DNA of 64,000 bases from Triglochin maritima (GCA_963682175.1 OY821771.1:34244201-34308200); one strand, 5' to 3'. Counted from the first letter of the stretch, positions 22,030 to 33,963 are shown. Notes: generated by a model from the letters alone, not told the origin. Made by a program: numbers and translations.

Positions 22030-24985
22030 AGGTGCTCGATGAACGGGAGATCACATGTGCCAGTCGGAACACAGGAGTCCTGATGGGACAGTACGGAACC
22101 CTCTTTCACGTAAATGTACCGAGTGGGACGCAGGTGACCCGCTCAGGATGAAGACGTCTCGGTAGGGATAATGTAAAAACAAATATGATAAAAGTCTGAC
22201 ATGGATTACGGCTACGTAACAATCAATGTGGCATGTTCTCTTGTCTGTAGTGAAAGGAATGTGTTCTAAAAGTTTTACTTTTATATGACAATTATTATGA
22301 ATTGAATGTGCAAACATTTTGTTCCTTGATTATGGTATTCGTCTTTTGGAAGTGTTAAGGAAGAGGCACTTGGTCCTTAACCATAGAGCTCTAAAAGATA
22401 ATGGTTTACATAAATCAAAAGTTATTCACAATCATGGTAATTAACATGGAACATTAATTACCGAGATAAGATTGTCGTGTTGGTCATCGATTGTTGTAGC
22501 TCTACAAATAATTGACGACACGAGTATATAAAAGAGGAAAAGATTACTTTTATATATTGAATAGACCTAACAAGTAAAACATTATGGAATTGTGTTTCGT
22601 GTCATTAATGTTTTACTGTGTCTCGGATCCTAAGATATAAGACTTATATCTTTTCACTCAAGAAGTGCTTAATTTGATTATTGTCAAAAGCTATCAAAGA
22701 GTATAGTGATAAAGACAATAGTTGGTTGAACATGACTTGTGCTGGAAAAGATAACTAGTCAAACGATTATCATTGCCCCTCTTAATTGAGTGATGATATT
22801 AGTGGGCCCCTTGATAAAGCAAAATTATAATGTGCACAATGTAACTTAAGTTAAGTTACATATTTATAATTAGCTTAAAGAGATCAAGAAATGAATATAA
22901 TACAAAGATGACATATTTCTACTTTGTATATATTCTTAATATCATGAGGCAAGGGACGGACACAAGTGGTGCACTTACATCACTAAACGGATCGTGTTTT
23001 GGTTTGGGTGGAACAAAAACATCTATGCTAATTGGGTAACTATAATGTGTAGCTAGATACTGCTTATAGTTTGAGATATTAAGTGTTTAATATCACTACC
23101 AATTTGGCTTAGATCCTCCTATAGGTCACACCACAAAACTGGGAAACAAGAGGTTGATTTTAAGTTCATATGATGTGTCAGGTTTCATATGAAAATAAGA
23201 CACATGTGGTGAATGAATAAAATCAATATGTCACGAGAATTGACTTAATTAGAATCATAATAAATTCATATGAGGTATATATATTATGGGGTGTAATAAT
23301 TTAATATTACATATGATAATATATTATATAAGATGTGAATTTGCTAAAAAACCCAAAAGGTCAAATTTTGTTGGAAATAAATCCAAAATTTAACAAAGGC
23401 AAAATCGGGGTAAAACACGGTCAACCGTTCATGGTTCGGTCGACCGGGGTATCTTCGGATCGGTTAACCAAATAGGGAACGGGTAAACCCGATTGGTTGA
23501 CCGAAATTGTCTGAAGTGCCTGGACAATCGGGTTCGGTTAACCGAGTGTGCACGGTCAACCGAGAAGTAGTATTTTCGGTAGACCGAAGGTGACCCGGTC
23601 ATCCGATGACTATGTTCCAGGAGCGATTTTGGTGGATCAACGGTAGACCGATTAAAAGACGTGGTTCGTCCGAATTCTTCCAGGGAATTATTCTCATAAG
23701 GATTCGGTCGACCGTCTAGCCACAGTGCACCGAGCACGTGTTATAACCGAATGGTTCGGTTGACCGGATAATACTCGGTCTACCGAACAAGAACGATTCT
23801 GCCTGAATTATTAAGAGATTAATTAGATCATGGGTGGATTAATTCCAGATTTAATTAAAACGTTTTTTGTGGGTGCTTATGTGGAAATTAGAGATTAATT
23901 TTAGTAGAGAATAAACAAGGGATCGTGGCTAAAGAATAGATCTTGATAAGGATGTTTTGGGAGACTATAAAAGGACCCCTACTCCTACTTGTTTTATACT
24001 AATGCAAAAATCTTTCTCTCATTAATCTCTCCCTAATCACCACGAAAATCTCTTAGTAAATTTAAGTTTTAGAGATAAGAATCTCTGGAGCTTAAAGAGG
24101 GGTTATTAGCTAGATTCTAAACCTTGTTAGAGATTTATTGGCTAGCTCCTTTCTCTCTAATCTTGTTTAGAGTTTGGTGAACACTCGGAGGCAATTCCGT
24201 GGAGGATTCAACGGGCAACGTGACTCCGGATCATCAAAAAGGTTTTAAAGAACCGTTAGGTATGATTCTCCCTTTGTGATTTATTTTAATAAATGTACGG
24301 TTGCATGTTATTGGAATAAAACACAAATAGATGTACATAAAATTGCTGAAAATATGAAAATCGATCTTGTATGTTGTATTAAAATTTTAAAAATATATAC
24401 ATACATAGGGACACGAAATCCTACATGTAGTGGCACCACTATTTTTCTTCTCGGTTAAAACTATATTGTCCTTTTTAATGCCGACAATCACAGCTTCGTG
24501 AACCATCTTCACCCATGCGTAATTCCTCATTCCCTCTAGGTTTTCGATTTGAGAAGCGTACCATTCCTTTGGTCTGTCTGAACTGTCGCTAAATAGTAAT
24601 CTACTAAACAACAAACCGAGCACGACCTTCACGAACTCTTCGTCGTCTCCTTTGTCATGCAACTTCTCTAGTTCTTCTACAACATCTCCCTTTTCCAGGA
24701 GCATCCCTTCTCGTTTGATTGTCTTTTTTTTACCTGTCGATGGGCCTTCCGCCCAAGGCATACCAAATATCATTGTCACGTCGGAGACCTTTACTCTCAA
24801 CACTTTGTTGCCAAGTTTGAACTTTAATTCTTAGTCTTCGTAATATGAGACGAGGAACTCCATGATGACATGGTGCACCGGTGACATCGGTTCAGTATCA
24901 AGGAAGTGTGTGTAGGGGGTCCTTCTAAATACCTCTTTTTGGTCGTCAGTCATCCGTAATCTCATTTTCGAACAATCCAACTCTA
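22030..24985 (-). pseudogene. DUF1985-like (Ulp1-associated) transposon gene fragment, split by a solo LTR
   Basis: The minus-strand frame reads MRLRMTDQKEVFRRTPYTHF (about 24960) through PMSPVHHVIMEFLVSYYED, a TAA, KLGNKVLRVKVSDVTMIFGM, KVVLGLLFSRLLFSDSSD and NYAWVKMVHEAVIVGI. It is interrupted at 24430 by the family-A solo LTR. After removing the LTR and one TSD the frame continues in phase from 22250 (ATT|DKRTCHIDCYVAVIHV). The order and spacing resemble the DUF1985/plant-mobile-domain region that precedes Ulp1-type proteases in some plant Mutator-like elements. No protease catalytic triad was found. A small upstream exon (MVANASVASTSGV, ATG at 25177) followed by a GTAAGT donor is possible. 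The family call is tentative. Confidence 0.45.
22251..24425 (+). mobile_element. Solo LTR, copia family A, with 5-bp TSD
   Basis: A 2175-bp LTR begins TGAAAGGAATGTGTTC and ends ACGAAATCCTACA. It is flanked by TGTAG (22246-22250, 24426-24430). It matches the 3' LTR of the copia element at 34970-37160 over its whole length. A TATA box (TATAAAAG) is at 23966-23973. A block of CGGTCGACCG-like palindromes with many TTAA/TCAA variants lies at 23410-23780. It landed in the DUF1985-like frame. Confidence 0.93.
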
Positions 24986-25207
24986 CACTTTATGTCCCCA
25001 AAGTACAACTTTGGTTTCTCAAACTAGAGAAGGTCATGAAACAATGCTAGGGAAGAAATGGTTCATCAGGGGGATGCCTCCATCCCCTCGAGGAGGGACA
25101 AACATGTTTAAACAACAGAAAAACCTACTTACCTTCTAAACCCCGCTGGTGCTTGCGACGGACGCGTTTGCTACCATTTTTCTGGAGTTTGGAGTTAGGG
25201 TTTTGGT

Positions 25208-25435
25208 TTTTGGGTTCCGGAAGGACGAGATTGGATGAATGAGGGTTTGAAAAAGAAATAGTAACACATCTTGGTTTGTAAACTGAATAATTTGAACCGT
25301 CGTACCACGTTTTTTTGAAAGTACGCACTTCAAATCGTCACACTGTTTCACAAAATAATCCTCTTTGTTGATTTTTAAAAACAAATAAAAAAGGAAAATG
25401 GAAAATACTGACTTGATCAATGCCCGACAAGGGAC
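25208..25435. other. Upstream flank of the DUF1985-like fragment
   Basis: Short minus-strand frames (25125-25420) have no recognisable domain and are probably the 5' leader of the DUF1985-like gene or chance frames. Confidence 0.35.
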
Positions 25436-25439
25436 AAGA

Positions 25440-25930
25440 CCTGCCCGAGATGGGACCTACAAATTTAGTAGAAGAAAATGACCCAACTTATTCAGCCCTG
25501 GGAAATGACCCAACTTATTCAGCTCTGGGAAACAACCCAACTTATTCCTCTCCCTATACGACACAACTTATTTAGCTCAAGAAAAGAACTGATGTTATTT
25601 AGTATTTAGAATGACCTAGCTTATGTAGTTCAAGAAAACGTCCTTGTTTCAATGTTTGTGTGCGTACAAATTAACTTGTAACAAGTTTGTTTGTGATGTT
25701 TTCAAATCGTTTGTTACTTGGAGGACTGCTGTGTTGGTTAAAGGTTTACATTTTGCATATGTCGCACTCGAGACTCGAGTGTCCTGCTCGTGACACTAAC
25801 TCAATTGTCCTGCTCTGCACTCAAGTGTCCCGCACGGGATGAAAATTGTCCCGCTCTGGACTCAAGTGTCTCGTGTGGGATGAGGTTGTCCGAAGTAAGG
25901 ACGAGATCAAGTCATCAATATTTGAGACTG
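25440..25930. repeat. Word array: GAAATGACCCAACTTATTCAG and GTCC(C/T)GCTC types
   Basis: Repeated ATGACCCAACTTATTCAGC(T/C)C words (25480-25640) are followed by CAAGTGTCCYGCTCNGGA words (25775-25880). These are the same two word classes as in the 6-17 kb arrays, in opposite overall order. Confidence 0.7.
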
Positions 25931-26054
25931 ACTCTTACATATTTTGGGCGATCCTCTCATTTTCTCCTTAACATTTCATTAATATTTCTTCACAGCTTGG
26001 ATAAATTTTCTTTTTTCGGCCATCTAACATTTCATTCAACACTATAATGAAATT

Positions 26055-26330
26055 TCATTGAACACCATAAGCTTCCATATAACATTCCATTGAAAAATTC
26101 AACATTACATATTCCACGAACAGAAAGAAAAACACAAACACCCACAGAATTATCTTGTTTAACAAAGATGGTGATCCTAATTGATTTCTAAATGTGTGGG
26201 TTAGGTTGGTGGTAGAAATACAATTCTTAATGATTTTGTTGTGCAAAGATGGACTACGGTCAAAATCATTAAGCAATGTATTTCTACCACAACCCTAACC
26301 CACACATTTAGAAATAAATTTGGATTTCTT
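26055..26330. repeat. GRF-tail copy and 55-bp-arm hairpin
   Basis: 26055-26150 repeats the tail of the GRF-like copy at 14912-15010 (ATTCCATTGAA...CATATTCCACGAACAGAAA). Next comes a near-perfect inverted repeat with arms 26184-26238 and 26261-26315 (ATTTCTAAATGTGTGGGTTAG...) around a 22-bp loop. It is a short foldback element or duplicated-inverted fragment. Confidence 0.7.
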
Positions 26331-26339
26331 ACATATTCC

Positions 26340-27111
26340 TTATACCACACTACTTTGGCTTGTACGTTTTGATGTCATCCTGTAATTGTGACTCTATTGC
26401 TAATTTTACTTCTTCGTCCTTATAGCCGACCTCTAGAAGCAACTCCCAACACTTTTGTGCTTCTTCAATAATATGCCCTATGACACTATGGTCAAGGTAA
26501 TCGTAAGGCATGTAAACTGGCTAGTTAACCTTTGATGCTTCTCCATTTTTGGGTTGGATAAGCTTCTCCTTTGAGCCCCCTGTTTCCTTTTCCCATCCAC
26601 CTTCTTTTGTGCTTCCTTTGGCCAAGAAGTAATGTAATATTCAATAAAAATTGATGCATAAGTTAGCAATGAACAAAAACAATAATACAAATTTATAACC
26701 AAATATATAACAAACTAGAAGAGGCACAACGCTAACTGAACTAGTTGAAATCTGGGAATTGCATTTCGTTAAACCCCACAGCCCTACAACTACCCTTGTT
26801 GTACACCCAAAGACCATCACAATATAGCCTCAACTCGAGTCTACTACCAACATCCGAAACCCTAAATCCCGTAATACCACAAGTCAATCGACAAACATAA
26901 AAAATAATCATGCACAATAAAACAACCAAAACAAATGATTGGACATTATGAAAGTTAAAAACTTACTATCGATGCATCCCAACCAAACCAATGCACGTCT
27001 GCACTTCTTCAATGCCTCCAACGTCGTCGAAATTGGGCCGAAACCTGGCGGGAATATGTCGGCAATGGGGACCCTCGCAAGCAATTGTGAGAGAAACTCA
27101 ATCTTCCACAC
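26340..27111 (-). pseudogene. Unidentified minus-strand coding remnants
   Basis: Three pieces look like decayed exons. The first is 26966-27111 (VWKIEFLSQLLARVPIADIF...GCIDS, followed by a GTAAGT donor). The second is 26741-26860 (GFRVSDVGSRLELRLYCDGL...). The third is 26365-26640 (VIGHIIEEAQKCWELLLEVG, EEVKLAIESQLQDDIKTYKP). I do not recognise the family. They lie in the same orientation and neighbourhood as the DUF1985-like fragment and could be further exons of the same transposon gene. Confidence 0.35.
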
Positions 27112-27118
27112 CTAGTGT

Positions 27119-28000
27119 ACGTTCGAGAATCAAACACGAACCAATTCCGTAAGAAATTGTGGAAGAAGTTCGAGAAGTACACATAGAACCAAAAGAACTT
27201 AGAAGGTCAATGAGGGAAAGGAAGAAACCCGATATGTATTTGGGACTTCATGAGATCATGGAAATAGATACTGATGATCCCACGACCTTTCAAGAAGCAA
27301 TGGAAATAGAGGAATCCAAACTATGGTTTAAAGCCATGGAATCCGAAATAGAATCTATGTATGATAATCAAGTATGGAACTTGATTGACATTCCTCAAAG
27401 GAAAAATGTCATTCAAAATAAATGGGTTTTCAAGAGGAAGATGGACATGGATGGGAACTTGACAACCTACAAAGCGAGGCTTGTAGCAAAAGGTTTCACT
27501 CAAGTTCAAGGAATTGACTATGATGAAACTTTTTCACTGGTTGCCATGTTCAAGTCTATTTGGATTATTGCCGCATTTCATGATTATGAGATATGACAAA
27601 TGAATGTCAAAACGACGTTCCTTAATGGGAACTTGGAGAAGGATGTATACATGGTACAACCTCAAGGTTTTGAAGATCCAAAGAATAGCGAGAAAGTATG
27701 CAAGCTTCAAAGATCCATTTATGGATTGAAGCAAACATCAAGGAGTTGGAACAAGCGCTTTGACGAAGAAGTCAAAAAGATTCACTTCGTCCAAAGTAAG
27801 GAAGAGCCTTGTATATACAAGAATGTTAGTGGGAGCCACATAATGTTCTTCATCTTATATGTTGATGACATACTCCTCATGGGAAATCATATACCTTTGC
27901 TTGAGCAAATGAGAAGTTCATTGAAATCTGCATTTTCGATGAAAGATATGGGTGAGGCTCAATACATCTTGGGAATCAAGATGTATAAAGATAGATAGAT
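27119..28000 (+). pseudogene. Ty1/copia polyprotein, reverse transcriptase part (element A)
   Basis: It reads RRSMRERKKPDMYLG, WNLIDIPQRKNVIQNKWVFK, YKARLVAKGFTQVQGIDYDE, then MNVKTTFLNGNLEKDVYMVQ, VCKLQRSIYGLKQTSRSWNK, and the catalytic YVDD box in ILYVDDILLMGNH. This is the RVT_2 domain of copia. A TAA interrupts the upstream part near 27141. A TGA at 27594-27596 replaces the expected TGG of (W)QMNVKT. Coding stops after LGIKMYKD at 28000, where a foreign LTR begins. The remaining RNase H part is at 34535-34900. gag, protease, integrase and the 5' LTR are missing. Confidence 0.93.
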
Positions 28001-28528
28001 TGATTCGTTTTATATTAACCGCAAGTGCACGACCGCGTTGAAGCGGTGGCAAATACGGGTCGTCCACTGGGAGGTGTGTCGACGTTTGGTTTGTACGAAG
28101 GCGAGTGGTAAAGAAAGGAGAGAAAGGTTGGTTACACTAAACTACACTAAGGTGCAAGTGGAAATGGTAAAGAAGCAAGAAAACTAAACCCCAAAGGGGG
28201 TAGAGAAATAATGTGAACATAAAGAAGTGTGTGTATGTATTTATTAAGCTCCTCACAATATGTAGTGCATGAAATCATAAAACTAAACCAACTTTGCCTC
28301 CACATGAATTAAGAGTAGATCACATCATTAAAAGATACAAGATAATAATTGGAATGAAGCTAAATGAACTCAAGTATAAATATTAGACCCTACTATGCCT
28401 CTACATGAATTAAGATAACACATTATCATTAAAACATACAAGACATTAACCAAGGTAAAAGCAACAAGAGTACATACACTACAACTTGTGTTTCCAATAT
28501 TAATTTCATCCATATCCTAACCTTATCA

Positions 28529-30095
28529 TGTAGGATCGTGTGGGTTATGGGTCCACTAATCACTTTTAAGCTAATCACCTATTGAACCCTAATTAACTAC
28601 TTGGTTGATCGATCAAAGAAATGCAGCGGAAATTAAACTAAATCAAACACAAGTAGAAAGTAATGCAAACCACAAAGAAGACACGTCGGTTTTTATAGAG
28701 GTTCGGCCGCGCCTACATCCTCTCTTGCAAGCCCCTCTCGAATCTCCGTTCGAGCCCCTCTTGCGTCTTCACTATGCCTCCCCGTTCCGGGCCGGGAGCA
28801 ACGCCTTTTACAAGTCTTCAAGCTCACGAACAACCCTCGCCGAGCTTGGCACCACCTCTCACAATCCGAGAGGAACACTTCGGGCTTTCACCGAAATCCT
28901 TGCTTCTTTGTCTTGGGCTTTCACCAAGACCCTTGCTCACTTTACAACAATGGTGACTGAGTGGAACTCACTCTCTAATTGAGCACAACAATTGCTAGTA
29001 TGATGATTGATGAAGGATGTGGAAATTAGGCTTTGGATGACTAATTTGGAGCTTTGAGGTTGTGGAAAATCTCACTACAAGTTTGACACTTTGGAGTTGT
29101 GAAATGTTATGGAAAACTAAGTGCAAACCTCTATTTATAAGCTCCTAAAGATTTCTAGCCGTTTGGACAAGATTTGATTGGGTTTTGTGCAAGATACACA
29201 AAATAGAAAATCGGATTCAGAAATCTGTCCAGAAACGGTCGACCGAAAGGTGTATCGGTCGACCGAACCCTTGAGTCTGTTGATGGATCGGTTGACCGAA
29301 CATAGGTACTGGTCGACCGAATCACTTAAGTTCTATAGGTCAACGGTCGACCGAGCAGGTACCGGTCGACCGAACTACTGGGTTCGGTAGAGAGAAATCT
29401 TGATCGGTTGGACAAACTTGTGTCGACCGATAGCAGGTAGATTTTACCTATTTGAACGGTCGACCGAACTAGGCAAATGGTTCGACCGGTTCTAATGTAT
29501 ATGGGGGTGTATATTGAGAAAAATGTGTATACGACCGTTGTATAATACGACAAATAAAACGGTCGTATTTTTACCAAAAACAGCAAATGAAACGGTCGAC
29601 CGAAGGTTTACCGGTCGACCGAACAGGTCTGGGTAATCGGTTAAATAGATGTGTGATCGGTTGAACGGATTGGTCTGGTATAACAAAAATTGTGTATAAC
29701 CGGTCGACCGAAAGGTGAACGGTCGACCGTACTCAGGCAGACTGGCGACCAATGTTTTAGGTGTTTAGGTGATCTAATGGAGTCCAAATTATATGATATT
29801 TTGTGTGTGACTCCTAAAAGGAACCTAGTGTGTGAATGCATGCATATTAGTTTAAGTTATGCTCAATTCACATAAGTTCCTAATTCTCAAAGAAAGGTAA
29901 AATTACATGTCTTCAATCCTAGCTTGATTACATGTCTTGACTTGATTTTTCTTCTTTCTTGAGTCTTGATCACCTGTAGATGTTAGCACAATACAACACG
30001 TATACTATTATACTACATGTGCTAATCTACATGTCCTTATTAAGATTAGGTTTAATTACATCATCAAAATACGGATTAAGGCCAAAAAGCCAACA
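28529..30095 (-). mobile_element. 3' LTR of family-D gag-only copia element
   Basis: A 1567-bp LTR on the minus strand begins TGTTGGCTTTTTGGCC (30095) and ends ACGATCCTACA (28529). It contains TATAAAAACCGACGTG near its end, a CGGTCGACCG cluster (29235-29730) and the GGTGAAAGCCCGAAGTG string. Reading frames at 28605-28982 are LTR sequence. The left edge abuts the TATCA duplication. Confidence 0.9.
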
Positions 30096-30113
30096 ATCTC
30101 CCCTTTTTTGATG
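30096..30113 (-). other. Polypurine tract of the family-D element
   Basis: On the minus strand CATCAAAAAAGGGGAGAT precedes the TG of the LTR, as expected for the plus-strand primer of reverse transcription. The adjacent 30114-30777 is non-coding and contains several GCTCCCCCT words (purine-rich on the sense strand). Confidence 0.85.
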
Positions 30114-30777
30114 ATGGCAACCTATATCTTAAACCAACCTAATACTTGAAAAATGTATAAGTTAACTATGCATATAAATGCTCCCCCTATGGATGTGCAT
30201 AGTTTTTTTTGACAATTTCATGTATATTTCAAGTATCCCTAATCTATTACTTCTCCCCCTTTGACATACATCAAAAAAATACAATAATCAATGTAATATA
30301 TGAATTTAAATTTCTCCCCCATTGACAATTATATATAACTATTTGAGTTCAATGTAGGATGTCATTTGTAATGAAGATGCTCCCCCTAAATTTTGCACTT
30401 CATTACTCTAATAAAAGATATAACTATTAAGCTCCCCCTATCAATAAGGCTAGATGGAAACTATGAGTATGATTAAAGTTAAGTTCAATTAAGTTTCTAT
30501 TTAAGCCTTATTCTAACATCCATTTAAAATTTGACATTTAAAATCAATGGATGTGGTATATGATTTGCAATGAATTTGGTATATGATTTGCAATGAATTA
30601 AACATCTAAGGATATGACAATTAAGCATATTAACTAGATTAGAGCTAATTTTTCAGAAAATTCAAAGATAGAAATTTTATACCAAACTTGAATTTGATTA
30701 GCTCCAATCTTGACTTGGTGATGCAACCGGATTCGAATTTGACGTTTTGGCTCACCCGGTCACCACCAATCTCCTCC

Positions 30778-31947
30778 TCAAGCTCCTACAAGTGTAGATT
30801 TTGGTACCCATTTTTGCTTGGGTCCATTAAGTTTAGCTTTTGGTACCCAAATCCAAGTTGATTTTGGTACCTCTACACTTACTTTCTTTTTCATGGCAAA
30901 ATTATGTTTAACATTAATTTGAATAGGAAAGTTTTTAACATAAAAATTGTTTTTATTGCCATGTGTGAACTTATGCAATTTATTTGACAAATTTTCATTT
31001 AAGACATTAAGTTCACTGTTTTTAGTTGCTAGAGATTCATTTAAGCAATTTAGATTTTTAATCATAGAATTATGCTTTTCATTCATGTTAAGCATGTGAA
31101 TCTCTAAGTTTGCAACCTTTTCATTTATGCAATTTAAGTCATGTAATAATTGTTTGCTTTCTAAATGAGATTTATCAAGTTTAATAAGCAAGTCATTAGT
31201 GTCAATTTCTAGCATATGACTATCAATTGCATGAGATGAGGTATTCTTAACATTTAAATTTTCTTCCTTCAAGCATGTATTCTCTAAAGTTAGAACTTCA
31301 ATTTTAGCAAGCAAATCAACTTTATCATCTAAGATAGATGCATTTTGACATTTAAGATCATGGATTTGCTCATTTGCTAATTGATTAGTCTTGTGAAGTT
31401 CTTTATATTTTTCAAATAATCTTTGAAATGCATTTTGTAGTTCATTAAAATCATGGGCATTACCTTTTGAGCTACTACTTGAAGAAGAGCTAGAGGATAC
31501 CTCATCTTCACTTTCTCCATCGGATGAGCTTAATGATGATGAAGATGTTGAGTTAATCTCCATTTTCTTTGCTTGAGCTACATCCTTAGGATTTGCTTCT
31601 CCCTTCTTCCCGGTTGGTGAATCTCCTTCACCAAAATTCTTTTCTAATGTTTTCCATATTGAATAAGCACTATCACATGAGCAAACAACATTAAAAAGTT
31701 CATCTCCTAATGCACAAAATATGACATTCATAGCCTTAGCATTTAGGGATGCATTTTTCTCATCTTCTAAACTCCATTTACTAAAATCATATCTAGGTGA
31801 TTCATATGGAGTTTGAATCATAAACCACATGTTAATGTTCATGGATTTAATAAATGATATCATTTTACTTTTCCATGAAACAAAATTATTTCCATCAAAG
31901 TGTGGTGGTTTACAAGATTCTAAAGGTGTGGATGCATTAAGAGCCAT
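30778..31947 (-). CDS. Copia-type gag (truncated UBN2 region plus coiled coil), intact 389-aa frame
   Basis: It starts MALNASTPLESCKPPHFDGN. The N-terminal part (residues 15-110) has the copia gag pattern FDGNNFVSWKSKMISFIKSM and VFCALGDELFNVV-like residues, ending at IWKTLEKNFGE. It then passes directly to a low-complexity acidic/serine stretch (about 145-180) and a long heptad-rich coiled coil (about 185-345). It ends in repeated WVPK motifs. The gag core after LEKNFGE and any CCHC zinc knuckle are absent, so an internal deletion is likely. No protease, integrase or RT follows: the frame is only about 680 bp from the 3' LTR. The open frame is nonetheless unbroken. Confidence 0.85.
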   Translation of the reverse strand: MALNASTPLESCKPPHFDGNNFVSWKSKMISFIKSMNINMWFMIQTPYESPRYDFSKWSLEDEKNASLNAKAMNVIFCALGDELFNVVCSCDSAYSIWKTLEKNFGEGDSPTGKKGEANPKDVAQAKKMEINSTSSSSLSSSDGESEDEVSSSSSSSSSSKGNAHDFNELQNAFQRLFEKYKELHKTNQLANEQIHDLKCQNASILDDKVDLLAKIEVLTLENTCLKEENLNVKNTSSHAIDSHMLEIDTNDLLIKLDKSHLESKQLLHDLNCINEKVANLEIHMLNMNEKHNSMIKNLNCLNESLATKNSELNVLNENLSNKLHKFTHGNKNNFYVKNFPIQINVKHNFAMKKKVSVEVPKSTWIWVPKAKLNGPKQKWVPKSTLVGA

Positions 31948-31984
31948 GTTAATTTATCGATTAAGAACAAAATTAACGAACAAG

Positions 31985-31996
31985 GCTCTGATACCA
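31985..31996 (-). other. Primer-binding site (tRNA-iMet) of the minus-strand D element
   Basis: On the minus strand TGGTATCAGAGC, the complement of the initiator tRNA-Met 3' end, lies two bases after the LTR end ...CCTACA and 37 bp before the gag ATG. This is the standard arrangement of plant LTR elements. Confidence 0.95.
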
Positions 31997-31998
31997 AA

Positions 31999-32479
31999 TG
32001 TAGGATCGTGTGGGTTATGGGTCCACTAATCACTTTTAAGCTAATCACCTATTGAACCCTAATTAACTACTTGGTTGATCGATCAAAAAAATGCAGCGGA
32101 AATTAAACTAAATCAAACACAAGTAGAAAGTAATGCAAACCACAAAGAAGACACGTCGGTTTTTATAGAGGTTCGGCCGCGCCTACATTCTCTCTTGCAA
32201 GCCCCTCTCGAATCTCCGTTCGAGCCCCTCTTGCGTCTTCACTATGCCTCCCCGTTCCGGGCCGGGAGCAACGCCTTTTACAAGTCTTCAAGCTCGCGAA
32301 CAACCCTCGCCGAGCTTGGCACCACCTCTCACAATCCGAGAGGAACACTTCAGGCTTTCACCGAAATACTTGCTTCTTTGTCTTGGGCTTTCACCAAGAC
32401 CCTTGCTCACTTTACAACAATGGTGACTGAGTGGAACTCACTCTCTAATTGAGCACAACAATTGCTAGTATGATGATTG
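31999..32479 (-). mobile_element. Truncated 5' LTR of the minus-strand D element
   Basis: 481 bp nearly identical to 28529-29009, with only a handful of substitutions visible. That implies a fairly recent insertion. The rest of the LTR is missing because a plus-strand D element starts at 32480. Confidence 0.9.
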
Positions 32480-33961
32480 TGTTGGCTTTTTGGCCTTAAT
32501 CTATGTTTTGATGATTTAATCAACCTAATCTTAATTATGATGATGTAGAGTAGCACACATATTGCATTGCATATATATAGTATTGTGCTAACCTCTACAG
32601 GTGATCAAGACTCATGGAAGGAAGGAAATCAAGTCAAGATTTGTAATAAAGCTAAATGAAGACTTGTAATCTTGATTTTATTTTGAGTCTTAGGAACATG
32701 TGTAAATTGAGCATACAAGAGTTAAAAACATATCACATACACACTAGGTTCCTTAGAGAAGTCACACACAAAATTTCACCTTATTTGGACTTCATTAGAT
32801 CACCCAAACCTTAGTCGGAAATCACTTATAAACTTAAACCCAGATTTCCTGTGTGAACCGGTCGACCGAACCAGTTCTCAGTTCGACCGGTTTATAACAG
32901 ACTCTCCACAGTGATTTTACCGAACTCTACCGGTCGACCGGTTCTACCTTTTCGGTCGACCGATCCCGGATTTTAATATGACCATTTTTTCTTGTCGTAT
33001 TCCTATAACGGTCGTATTCGTATAAAACAAAACTTAACCCCAAAATACATTCGGTAACCGGTCGAACGAAGACCTTGTTTCGGTCGACCGGTTGAACATA
33101 TTTTTCAGAAACCAAATTCCCTGCTATCGGTCGACACATTTCTCGTTCGACCGATTGACCTTTGTCTCAACCGAATCCCCTTCTCGGTCGACCGCCCCAT
33201 ACTTTGGTTCGACCGATTCACTTAAGTAGAGTTAAGTTCTAGCTCGTTTGTCCGACCGAATATTCTTTTGTTCGACCGTTCTCTTTGAAATCAAGTTAAC
33301 GGTCGACCGGTTTACTAGTTTCGGTCGACCGGTTATGGACAGATTTGCAGCCCGATTTTCTGCTTTGTGTATCTTGCACAAAACCCAATCAAGTCTATCC
33401 CCAACGGCTAGAATACCTTAGGAGCTTATAAATAGAGGATCAAGACTTGTTGTTAACACAACTCTCCAACTCCAATTGTCCCAACTCATTAGAGAGAAAC
33501 CTCAATCCTAAAAGCTCCCATTTCTACACTCTATAAGCCTAAACTTCACACACTTGATCAATTACTCATCCTACTCATCCCACTCAGTTACAAGTGTTGT
33601 CAAAAGAAGCAAGGACTTCGGTGAAAGCCCGAAGTGTCCCTCTCGGATTGTGAGAGGAAGAATTCAAGCAAGCGAGGGTTGTTCGCGTTGCTTGTGGTGT
33701 AAAGGCGTTCTCTCCCGGCCTGGAACGGGGAGTGATTAGTGAAGACGTAGGCGGAGCTCGCGGAGTCAAGTGGAGCTTACAAGAGAGGACTATGACCCGG
33801 GTGGGGTGCCGAACCTCTATAAAAACGCCGTGTTCTTTTGTGGTTTGCATTGTCTTTCTTTCTCTACTTGTTTGTTTATTCTGCTGCGCATTTGTTTGCT
33901 TAATCAAGTAGAAAATTAGATTAATAGTGATTAGTGGACCCATAACCCACACGATCCTACA
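32480..33961 (+). mobile_element. 5' LTR of a plus-strand family-D element
   Basis: A 1482-bp LTR starts TGTTGGCTTTTTGGCC and ends CACGATCCTACA. It has a TATA box (TATAAATA, 33427-33434), a CGGTCGACCG cluster (32850-33340) and the CCGAACCTCTATAAAAACG string. It is a diverged relative of the minus-strand LTR it abuts head to head. Confidence 0.9.
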
Positions 33962-33963
33962 TT

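Noticed and set aside
28605..28982. 125-aa frame, duplicated at 32075-32452
   Set aside because: It is LTR sequence of family D; the duplication reflects two LTR copies rather than a gene pair.
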